Positions 11,901 to 23,900 of a stretch of 60,000 bases of DNA are shown here, in pieces. Origin of the DNA: Nematostella vectensis (Eukaryota; Cnidaria; Anthozoa; Actiniaria; Edwardsiidae); NCBI RefSeq assembly GCF_932526225.1, contig NC_064035.1, positions 21,133,969 to 21,193,968 of the forward strand, given 5' to 3'. A model generated the notes under the pieces. That model did not search any database. It was given only the letters and a program-made list of their open reading frames with translations, and was not told the DNA's origin. Made by a program: the position numbers and the translations under genes. The stretch's first letter is position 1; each line of letters starts with the position of its first letter.

Positions 11901-14900
11901 AAGGCACGTTGCGCCCCGAGACCAAGTGCTGGGCCCAGGGGATGGATGGCTGGCGACCGCTACACACCATTGCACAACTCAAGTGGTCGCTCATGGCTAC
12001 TAGTAGCCCGGTTATGAACGAGACAGACATGGCTGTGCTGATACTCAACATGCTCATCCGAATGTGCGAATACTATCCCAGCAGGTGAACAGCAAGGGCA
12101 CTGGAACCTTGTCTTTAGGGACACAAAAACGGTTCATAACAAGACTGTTCTTGATAACGGGGTGCTCTTATTAAGCGGATATCCCTCTTTCATCAGAACT
12201 TTGAATACTGCCCTAGATAACAAGGGTTCCGTGAGCGGTGTTCTTCTCGCTCTTGTCATGATACCGTATCTTAAAATTTTAACAGTAACAAATGCGTGGT
12301 TTATTAGCAACCTTTAACCTGTTATCATATTTTCTTTTCCAGGGACTCCGATGGCGCTATTGTTCGCCCTCTTCCACGAGTAAAGCGAATGCTGTCGGAA
12401 ACCACTTGTCTACCACATGTGGTACAGGTATGAATGCTCTGAAAATATATGGCATCTTATGCCGCATATGGATGTGGGGTTTGATAGCATCAAGAAACTT
12501 TTTTTAAGATATATTTTTATAAAATCCATTGGATAAATCAATCATTTACACCGCGATAAATCCTTGGTATCATGGGTTTTATCATGGCCTTTTCTTCTTA
12601 TTAGACAATGTGTAATGTGTATTTGTTTTCGTTCTTGTTTCTTCCAGCTCCTTATGACTTTTGATCCTGTGATTGTAGAGAAGGTCGCCATTCTTCTCAG
12701 TGACATCATGCTGGTCAGTGCATCTTTTGAAATTCTTTCTTGTATTTTTTTTATTTCTCTGACTTGAGCGGATGTTTTCACAAACAACTGTATCTAATGT
12801 GAATTATCTATCTAATGTGAATTATCTATATAATGTGAATTATCTATCTAATGTGAATTATATCAGTAAGCCTCCAGTTACGCGTCCCCCACAAGTCCCC
12901 CACAAGTCGAACCGTTTTTCACAGTCTGTTCTTGAACAGCTGCTTTTTGCGACGGCAAGCACATGTGTATATGTTCGAGAGCATTACTGTTTGTGCAAAC
13001 AAGACCTGTTCTGTGTTCTGTTGAGAGATCCGTGGTGAATCTTGTATTATGTGGAGGGCTAGATGGCCCCCATTTAACTGGTACTTGTCTTGCAGGACAA
13101 CCCAATTCTACCGAGACTGTACCTCACTGGCACGTTCTTCTTCATTATGATGTACACTGGCTCTAATGTGCTTCCCATCGGCAGGTGAGTACAGCATGCT
13201 CTTCCCATTTTTTTTTTCTTGTAGTCTGCGTCTACTTCAAATTATCCCACTGTTTTTACCTTGATAGAAAAGAATTGATTAGTTCTAAAAGCAAGTCTAT
13301 TTTTTTTTCTAGAGATTGGTGCTTTCTAGTCTTTCTAGTACCACATCAGCATCTGAAACAATTTATTGTTTTTGCAGATTTTTACAAGATACGCACACCA
13401 AGCAAGCGTTTAGGACAGATGAGGTAGCCCCATAATCTTACAATGGAAAAGGTTTTATAATCGATTAATTATGAGCCTTGGTCACGTTTAAAAACAGCTG
13501 GCTGCGATGAAGATTGCAATCGTTTCGCAATCAATCCTTTCTTACATTTCCAGTAGTGTATAGATTAATAAATGTGGAAGTGGTATACAGTACAATGTTT
13601 GTGGCTTGGCGCTGTTGCATTTTTAACTTGAAGATTTCCAGCCCTCTTGCTGCGTTATGCACTATCAAGCAAACCTACCTGGATACCATGGATGGTCAGC
13701 GTCAATTGAGATTTCATGAGATTTCATCTCCCAGCATTAACCTCTAGTCAAATTTTGACTGTGTACCTTATGTACCTTTGTTCTTGTTTTTCTTTTCTTT
13801 TCTTTTATTTGTAATTCTTTTGATACAATTATACATCACTATTGCACCAGTTCAAGCTTAAAGCCTCATTGTCACCAGTTTACTTCCGGAGGGCCGACGG
13901 AAACATCAGCCATTAAAAGACAATAGAATCAATTAGAATCCGCAGTGTTTGACAGGCCATCCGCTCTAAATTATCAATCACACCCTGAAAGAAACTTCCA
14001 ATAGACATACTGCTTTCACAATTTTGAAATATTTTCCCCCTTTCCGTTAAAATTCATCGGAGATTGTTACGTAATCGACCGGATGTAAACTGGTGACTAT
14101 CATCTGAATTATTGTTGCAGAATGAACAGTGTGAGCTGGTCCAGCGAAGCATCCTGGGTAACATTCTTCCTGAAGCTATGGTGTGCTACCTCGAAAACCA
14201 CGGTAAGATGACTGACCGAGTAAGATGACTGACCACGGTAAGATGGCTGACCACAATAAGATAACTGACCACAATAAGATCACTGACTACGGTAAGATGA
14301 CTGACCACAGTAAGATGACTGACCATGGTAAGATGACTGACCAAATGATTGACGATGGTAAGATGACTGACCACTGTAAGATGGCTGACCACTGTAAGAT
14401 GACTGACCATGGTAAGATGGCTGACCAGATGATTGACGATGGTAAGATAACTGACTGTGGTAACATGTCTGACCACAGTGAAGTGACTGACCACGGTAAG
14501 ATGTCTGACCAGGGTAAGATGACTGACGATGATAAAATGACTGTTCTCATTAGACTGAGGTTAGCTGACCTCATTACCATGGTAGACTGAGGTCTCTCTA
14601 CATCTATAAACTTACCGTATATTACTTCTCATTATCTTATACACCGTTAATAGTTAATTCTGTATCTCTTTGGGTGTAGGAGCCGAAAAGTTTGCCCAGA
14701 TTTTCTTGGGTGAGTTTGACACACCGGAAGCTATTTGGAATAGTGAAATGAGGTGAGATGCTTACAATTCGGTATCTATGTAGTGTTCTCCAGCGTTCTG
14801 ATTAAGGTAGTGGCACAGTTGGCAGAATGTCGCTGTGCCATTGACTCTCACCGCTGGGTTCCGGGTTTGATTCCCGGTTCCGACGTGAGTTGAGTTAGTT

Positions 14901-17900
14901 GGCTTCGCCTGTGCTCCCAGGGTTTTTCTAACCGCTGCGGTCCTTAGGGACTTTTCTAGGTTAGGTCTCGAAGGATCGAATTTAGTGCGGTGAGTTGGTT
15001 GAATTTATTTCTCCTGTGTTTCAAGTCCTTCGGAAGAGACACAAAACCGAGGTCCTGTACCGTAACACTTGACTCATTTAAAGGGGACATTAAAGAACCT
15101 GTGTATTACTCGTAAGAGTAGGTAATTGCTTCCGGTTTTATTGCCTAGCTATCCCTCACCATCATCTTCGTCGTCATCATCATCACCACCATTATCAACA
15201 ACAACAACTAAGTCATTTTCGCCTCTCTCATTTCTGCGTCTAACAGGCGAATGATGATAGAGAAGATAGCTGCTCATTTAGCCGACTTTACACCTCGCTT
15301 GCAGAGCAACACCCGTGCACTGTACCAGGTGAGTTTTCTTTTAATAACTAGAAGCTGAATGATCAGTGAATTCCTAACATTCTTGTCTTGTTTAGTATTG
15401 CCCAATCCCCGCTATATCGTACCCACAACTGGAGAACGAGCTGTTCTGTAACATCTACTACTTGCGACACCTGTGTGATACGCAGAAGTTCCCAGACTGG
15501 CCAATACGTGACCCGGTAAGCAAGGTCTTGCATAGCAGCACTTGTTGGCATGCGACAACAGCGAAATACCAAGAGCAATACGTGAAATACCAAAAGCAAT
15601 ACGTGAAATACCAAAAGCAATACGTGAAATACCAAGAGCAATACGTGAAATACCAAAAGCAATACGTGAAATACCAAAAGCAATACGTGAAATACCAAGA
15701 GCAATACGTGAAATACCAAAAGCAATACGTTATAAAAGTAGCAAGCATGCACGCATATTAAATAAATAGCGAGCCAAAACCCTTATTTTGTGGGATGATT
15801 CAGAGGCCCTGAAAGAAATCACCACAAAGTTCCTTACCTGCTATGTACTTGGTAACCCGGTCAACGCGCAAGTGTATGACAAAAACATTCTTTGCTACAG
15901 AATCCCAACAAACATGCATGTGTATGATAGCAGTAGAAATCACGACCAAGTCCCATACTTTCTGGTCAATTGTAGCGCACATTTGTATTACTGCAAATGC
16001 ATTACTACAAAGTGACATACTTTTATTTCTCTAGATTCGCCTGTTGAAGGACCTCTTGGAGACGTGGAAGAAAGAGGTTGAGAAAAAGCCGTCAACCATG
16101 TCTATCGACGAAGCCTATGAAACGCTAAAGCTGAAACAGGACATTTCAGGGTATGGTAAAGCCTACTGTATCCCATTATCATGACCCACTCCTCGGGTGA
16201 AAGAGACCCTGGTCCAAGACCCTGTCTTCCTGGGTTTCAAGAAATGCTTTTAACTAGTGGAAGGTTTTGATCCCTTTGGTGCAGCATAAAAAAAAACTCT
16301 AGTTCGGCTGTTTTTTGTGACTCATTTCTGTAGTTGCTAAAACACGTCCCCATTTTCTTCAGGGCCTTGGACGAAAGCAAGATCAGGAAGGCATACTTTC
16401 GACTAGCACAGAAGTACCATCCTGACAAGAACCCGGACGGCAGGGTCAGTAAATATCCGGTTATGATCTGGTCAAAAGAGCCTTTTGACTTTATTTGACT
16501 AACAGAGCCTTTTGACTTTATTTGACTAACAGAGCCTTTTGACTTTGCTTGACCGTTAGAGCGGTTTTACTTTGGCTAGGAGAACTATTTGAAGAGCCCT
16601 TTAATTCTGTCTATAAGAGCCTTTTTACTTTGAGAATAAGATACTTTTTACTTTGGCTATAGGAGCTATTTTACGTTGACTCTAAGAACTATTTTACTTC
16701 GACTAACAGAGCCGTTTGACTTGTCTAACAGAGCACTTTTACTTCGTCTAACAGAGCCATTTTAATTCGGCTAACAGAGCCTTTTTACTTCGGCTGAAAG
16801 AGCCCTTTTACTTCGGCTAACAGAGCCTTTTTACTGTGGCTAACAGAGCCTTTACTTCGGCCGAAAGAGCCTTTTTACTTAAGCTAACAGAGCACTTTTA
16901 CTCCCGCTAACAGAGCCTTTTTGCTTTGGCTAACAGAGCACTTTTACTTCCGCTAACAGTGCCTTTTTACTTTCGAGCCCCTTTTACTCTGACTAAAGAA
17001 GCTGAGTTACTTAGACGAACGCTTTGGACGACCATTGTAGGCGTTTGTTGTGTGTTGTGTTTAATAATGCAACCGTCATTATTGCCTTATGTAGGAAATC
17101 TTTGAGAAGGTGAACAAGGCATATGATTTCCTCTGCTCCAAGTCTGCACGCAAAGTGCAAGGGCCTGACCCTGAGAATATCGTCCTGATCCTTAAGGCGC
17201 AATCTATACTCTTCAACAAGCACAAACAAGGTAATACAGACCGTACCCAAAATATGTTTCCTTATATTTGAGGGGTACTCGATGCATTCCAAAAGAGTTA
17301 TTTTAGCTTTACCTTTGGATGTATAGAAACAAAATTGTAAAATTTAAAATCTTCATCCGGTAGATAGAACGGATCGAACTGAATTGTGATTTGGATTGCA
17401 TGAAAATTGCGCTTGGATTTCATTTCTTTTCAAATTTTCAAGAATTTTAGGTCACTGGGCAATACAAGCCAAGGCCGGTATTTAAACGTGGTGCCTCAAA
17501 AACGTATCAACTTTTCAATGAGTCTGAAACTTTTAGTTTTATCCCAAATTCAGGTTGCCTATGGTGTGCACTCTGTATTGTTGCCCGTCTGAATTATGAG
17601 CTTGTTGCCTTCTTGTAGATCTACAACCGTACAAGTATGCAGGGTATCCGATGCTCATCAAGACGATTCAGATGGAAACTAAAGACAATAAATTGTTCTC
17701 CAAGGAAGCGGCACTACTGCCAGCCGCCACAGAGCTGGCTTACCACACCATCAACTGCTCCGCACTCAACGCCGAGGAACTCAGAAGAGAAAGCGGTATC
17801 GAGGTGAGAACACTATTGATCAGTTATTTACAAATTGGCAGAAACCCTTACGTTACGATAAATAGTTATGTTAAATTACATACATCAGCGAAACACTTGT

Positions 17901-20900
17901 CGAGCACCTGCCGATTCATTACTGCAGTAACGATGATCCTTACGTTTTGTTGAATTGCATAGATTTGCAAAACCTGTTGAGCCATTACCATACCGAGAAT
18001 CTCGTTTCGTTACGTACGTGCATTAGCCAAGTTAGACGCCATTAGCGATAATTCTTATGTTACGTTACGTTAGTTGTTGCATGTGCAGCTTGAGAGACAC
18101 TTTTTCAGTCATTACCACATAAGCGAGATTTGAGCGCTTAGATTCGTTACGCTTCGCAACGTGCATTAGCGACACTTGAGAGCTGGAAATCTCTGGAATC
18201 ATTATAATATTACCACACAATGCTACATTAGAGTTGCAGTCATGAACTCTTAAGAACGACATTTTAAGTAAATAATAATCACAGAACAAGGACAATCGTC
18301 TAAAATCAAGTCTAATCGTGTCTAGTGGGGCTTATGTATGACCGTAGTTCGCTCACCATGTGCTGACTGTTCGGACTGCCGTTGCCTACTGTTTTGCCAA
18401 AGGTTCTACAAGATGCATATAACCGATGCGTGACGGTCATCACATCGGGAACGAAGCCAGACGCTGTGCCAGTACAGGTAATACTTGTCATCTTTATTAT
18501 CAACACCACCATCTGCACCACCAACAATACAATCATAATCAACACTACCATCAACACCATCATCGTCACCACCGTCAAAACCATCATTATCAACACCATC
18601 ATCATCATCAACATCATCATCAACACCATCATCATCTACACCACCATCAACACCATCATAATCAACACCATCAACACCATCATAATCAACACCATGAACA
18701 CCATCATCGTCACCACCACCACCATCATCATTATCAACACCATCATCATCATCACTAGCATCATCACCACCATCATCATCAACACCATCAACACCATCAA
18801 CACCATCATTGTCACCGCCATCGCGGTCTACCCTAAGTTTTTTGGTAACAGAAAACAAAATTACATCTTCAGATTCATAACATAACAAAATATTGCAAAA
18901 TATTTGTGTTGAGTTTGGGACAGAAAAATGAAAAGCCATACTGTATATCAGCGCATGCTGTAAAAGGGTCTCATTTTATCTATATCATGTTCCATCGAGC
19001 TATTTTATTAAGCTATTTCATTTCAAAGTTGCCATATGCAAATTTTGCTATAACGGCAAATGAATTTGATTGAGAAGCAATTCGCACAAAAAGAAAAACC
19101 CCTTAAAATCTTTTTTTACATATATGCAAAATTTTATTGAGATCGGGCGAGTGTGTACGTTCAGACAGTTTGATTATCTATAGAAAACGTTCTTGACGCT
19201 TTTTTTACATTTCTTGAGGTCCAATATGAATCTTAACCACTATTATTACAATTCCATTCGTTTGTCTTTGCTGTCATAATTAAAATCCTCATTAAAATCA
19301 CCATTGTGTTGTCGTTCGTGATGGGTGGATCACCATTGTGTTGTCGTTCGTGATGGGTGGATCACCATTGTGTTGTCGTTCGTGATGGGTGGATCACCAT
19401 TGTGTTGTCGTTCGTGATGGGTGGATCACCATTGTGTTGTCGTTCGTGATGGGTGGATCACCATTGTGTTGTCGTTCGTGATGGGTGGATCACCATTGTG
19501 TTGTCGTTCGTGATGGGTGGATCACCAATGACCATGTCACCGCCTTGACCCAGGTGTGCATCCACATCACCAAGTGCTACGCCGCCGCCGCCCAGTTTGA
19601 AGGCTGCAGGGAAAAGATCTCGGAGATGCCGATCATCATCAGTGACTTGGTCTGTCTTCTGGGCTTTAAGGTGATTACTGCGCTTTTAGTACAATAGTCC
19701 TTTGCAAGGAGAGCGGAGAAAGCCGTGGATTCCGGCCCACTTGCTGACTTGCAGGGGCTGTGTCAGTCATTTCTTGGGCTGGGAATGCTAAGCTTTTCGC
19801 CTTATAGCACTGTGTCCTGTTATAAGAAATTATAACGGAGGGGGAGGCAGAGGTGATGTCCCCTCTTCCTAAAATCATACCTTACTGTAAATACTTTAAA
19901 AGTAAAATTTTAATTGACTTTGGCATTGGGAACCTGGCCTCAGAAAAAGCAGTCATGCCATCCTTCCAATGACTTAAAGAGTGTAATTTCTTTGCTTTAA
20001 TACCTCCATAAAGCGGCCACGCATCCTTGTATTGGCTCAGTCATTTAAGGCTGGTTCTCACGAGCGGCTTAAGCGGAAACAGAAGCTCAGGAGTCTTATG
20101 TCGCGTGAGAACTGGCTTGACGTAAGCGCAAGCATATGCGCAAGAAGAACAGGAAGTTTTGATAATCTTACGTCTATGCTACGCTTACGTCGCGTGAAAA
20201 CCGGATCGGCGTAAGCATAAGCGGAACATAAGCATAAATTACCTAAACTCGTCGAGGAGGAATGGGCACTAGACTGCGAACTGAGCATGCGTAAAACGCT
20301 TACGTCGAGCCCGCTCTCACGTGACATAATCTCTTACGCTTCCGTCTCTTCTTGCGCCTACGTCGTCTCGAGAACCAGCCTTCAGTGACGTGATATAATG
20401 AATGTAATGTTCGACAGCTGACTCCTTACGTAAGGTATGATGCAAGTACAGTCTCTACTAAGCGCTCACTTCGTATGGCCCCGACTGTGTCCACAAGCAG
20501 AGCGAACTGCTCCTGACTTCATGACCCGAAACGATCTGACTGTTATAAGTACCTCAATATTTACAATGTAATAATAATGTAATTGATCTGGCATGTACCG
20601 TTTCATTTTAGCAACTCCAACTACTGGCTTCGGTGTCTGCACAGTGCGTCAGTGCATTTGCCGTAGATTTCTGGTTGCAGACGCAGCTGCTACAGGCGGG
20701 TGTTCTGTGGCATTTATTGGGCTTCCTGTTTGGTTATGATTACACACTGGAGGAGAGCGGAATCGAAAAAAGTGCGGAGACCAACCAACAGGTTAGACAA
20801 CGTGTCGCGAAATTCCTGTATAAAAAAACAATCATTTGGGTCTAGAGGTGGAACCCCCCCCCCCCTCACATACACACACACACACTTTTTAAATAGGCCC

Positions 20901-23900
20901 TGGATTTAAAGTTACATGGAATTTTTAGCGCTTTTCCAGGTCACAGATTTATACTTCTTCTGGAAACATCCTTAGGAATTTTAGGGCCGGCTGTTTTTTT
21001 ATTGTATCCTTATTTTGCAGGAGGTCGCCAATAACCTGGCACGAATCAGCATTGAGGCGTTGTCCAGACTTGGCGGTTATTTCGGTAAGTTTACTTTTTT
21101 TACTTGGGTCTTTGCTCCACTATGTTTACCCGGTGTTTTTTTTGCTATGTTTAGATAGATATGTAGTAGATATAATAGGGCTTTTACTATAGGTCGGCTA
21201 TATACAGATAAAATAAATAGTGAAATAGACTGCGATGATCTATTAGGATGTTTCACAAAGGACAGCGGTAGAATTCGAAATTGTTTCTTATGTAGCTATG
21301 GAAGGGGACGCAATAAAACCTCTTGCAGTGACCACCCTCAGTGACAGTGCTTACTTAAAATGCACACACGGGGCTCTTGGTTTGTAGCCTCGTTCCATAC
21401 TGTGCCTTTACTTGCTACTTACTAACCGAGAGTGAGGTCATGCCGGGAAATATCAAAATGAGGCTTTCGCGTATCGACCGAAGCTTTGTTATGATGTTTT
21501 GTGAACAGAAGGTGAAAAGAAGAAAGGAAGTTAGTACATTACATCGTTCACATAGTGTGTCTTGTTATGATGTTTTGTGAACAGAAGGTGAAAAGAAGGA
21601 AGGAAGTTAGTACATTACACCATTCATATAGTGTGTCTTGTTATGATGTTTTGTGAACAGAATGTGAAAAGAAGAAAGGAAGTTAGTACATTACATCATT
21701 CACATAGTGTGTCTTGTTATGATGTTTTGTGAACAGAATGTGAAAAGAAGAAAGGAAGTTAGTACATTACACCATTCATATAGTGTGTATTGTTATGATG
21801 TTTTGTGAACAGAAGGTGAAAAGAAGACACCTGACAACCCGGCCATCAGAAAGTCTCTACAAGCGATGCTAACTCCTTACCTTGCTAGACAGCTGAGCAA
21901 GGAGTCACCACTGGAGGTATAAATGTGCAACCCCCCTTGTCTACCACCCCACCCCCCCCACCCCCGCCTTTTTCAGCCCTAAGCAGCTCAGCAATGAAAC
22001 ATAGGTCGTTTACAGAATTTGTTTGCAGTAATTTCCCTTCGCAAGTGGGGGTGTTAAGGATTATACGACGAATCATTTCGCTTGATTAAAGGTCTTTGTT
22101 AAGGTTAATTGAATTTTTGTTTAACAACTATCCGTTTTTAGATGCTAAAGGTACTAAATAGCAATACAGAAAACCCTTATCTAATTTGGGACAACGCCAC
22201 GCGTGCAGAGCTTGGGGATTTCTTGGAAAAACAGCAGTCGCAAAAAATGGTGAGTTTGTAATCTTTAACAATACATGTAATTTTCGCTCTTTGGGTCCAC
22301 TTTCTCGAAAGACTTTCCAACTCGAACTCCTCCTGGCGGCAATCTTTTCAGGATCTTTTAAACGTATGTTTGCTTCCAGGGCGAGTTCGACCCGTCGTTT
22401 GGCTCTGAGTTCACCTTCACTGTTCACCAGAAGGAACTTATCGTCGGCGAGATCTTCGTGCGGGTCTACAACGAGCAGCCAGCCTTCCCACTTGAGGTCA
22501 GCATGTTACAAATTCATGTTCCTTGTAGATATATGCTTTGGAATGGACCAGAAATCCTAAACAACTTGCCTGACTGACCAGGGTGAATGGTTCCTTTATT
22601 TTGTTGCTTAACATGTTGAATCAAAAAGTAAGCCAGACGTGAATACAACCCTCAAAAATACCACGTCCAAACATCAAGTTTCACCGTGCATATGGACGTT
22701 CGCACTGTGAACGCCAAGGCAAAAAGTCAGAAGCAAGTGAATTTATAGACTATCAGGTGTGCTCAGTGCCAAGTAGAATTGTTGCATTGTCACTGGTCCA
22801 TCCATGTTTACCGCATTTGGTCCACCAACGTCCATGTTTACCGCATTTGGTCCACCAACGTCCATGTTTACCGCATTTGGTCCACCAACGTCCATGTTTA
22901 CCGCATTTGGTCCACCAACGTCCATGTTTACCGCATTTGGTCCACCAACGTCCATGTTTACCGCATTTGGTCTACTAACGTCCATGTTTCCGTGTTTGGT
23001 CCACCAACGTCCATGTTTACTGCATTTGGTCCACCAACGTCCATGTTTACCGCATTTGGTCCACCAACGTCCATGTTTCCGTGTTTGGTCCCACCAACGT
23101 CCATGTTTACCGCATTTGGTCCACCAACGTCCATGTTTACCGCATTTGGTCCACCAACGTCCATGTTTCCGTGCTTGGTCCACCAACGTCCATGTTTACT
23201 GCATTTGGTCCACCAACGTCCATGTTTACCGCATTTGGTCCACCAACGTCCATGTTTCCGTGTTTGGTCCCACCAACGTCCATGTTTACCGCATTTGGTC
23301 TACTAACGTCCATGTTTCCGTGTTTGGTCCACCAACGTCCATGTTTACTGCATTTGGTCCACCAACGTCCATGTTTACCGCATTTGGTCCACCAACGTCC
23401 ATGTTTCCGTGTTTGGTCCCACCAACGTCCATGTTAACCGCATTTGGTCCACCAACGTCCATGTTTACCGCATTTGGTCCACCAACGTCCATGTTTACTG
23501 CATTTGGTCCACCAACGTCCATGTTTACTGCATTTGGTCCACCAACGTCCATGTTTACCGCATTTGGTGCACCAACGTCCATGTTTACCGCATTTGGTCT
23601 ACTAACGTCCATGTTTCCGTGTTTGGTCCCACCAACGTCCATGTTTACCGCATTTGGTCCCACCAACGTCCATGTTTACCGCATTTGGTCCACCAACGTC
23701 CATGTTTACCGCATTTGGTCCACCAACGTCCATGTTTACTGCATTTGGTCCACCAACGTCCATGTTTACTGCATTTGGTCCACCAACGTCCATGTTTACC
23801 GCATTTGGTCCACCAACGTCCATGTTTACCGCATTTGGTCCACCAACGTCCATGTTTCCGTGTTTGGTCCCACCAACGTCCATGTTAACCGCATTTGGTC

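Noticed and set aside
14811-14890. tRNA gene
   Set aside because: A and B boxes are present but the cloverleaf stems are not maintained and a SINE body and tail follow.
18382-18939. 167- and 177-residue frames rich in Ile/Asn or Asp/Val
   Set aside because: Trinucleotide microsatellite in an intron, overlapping a genuine 75-bp exon.
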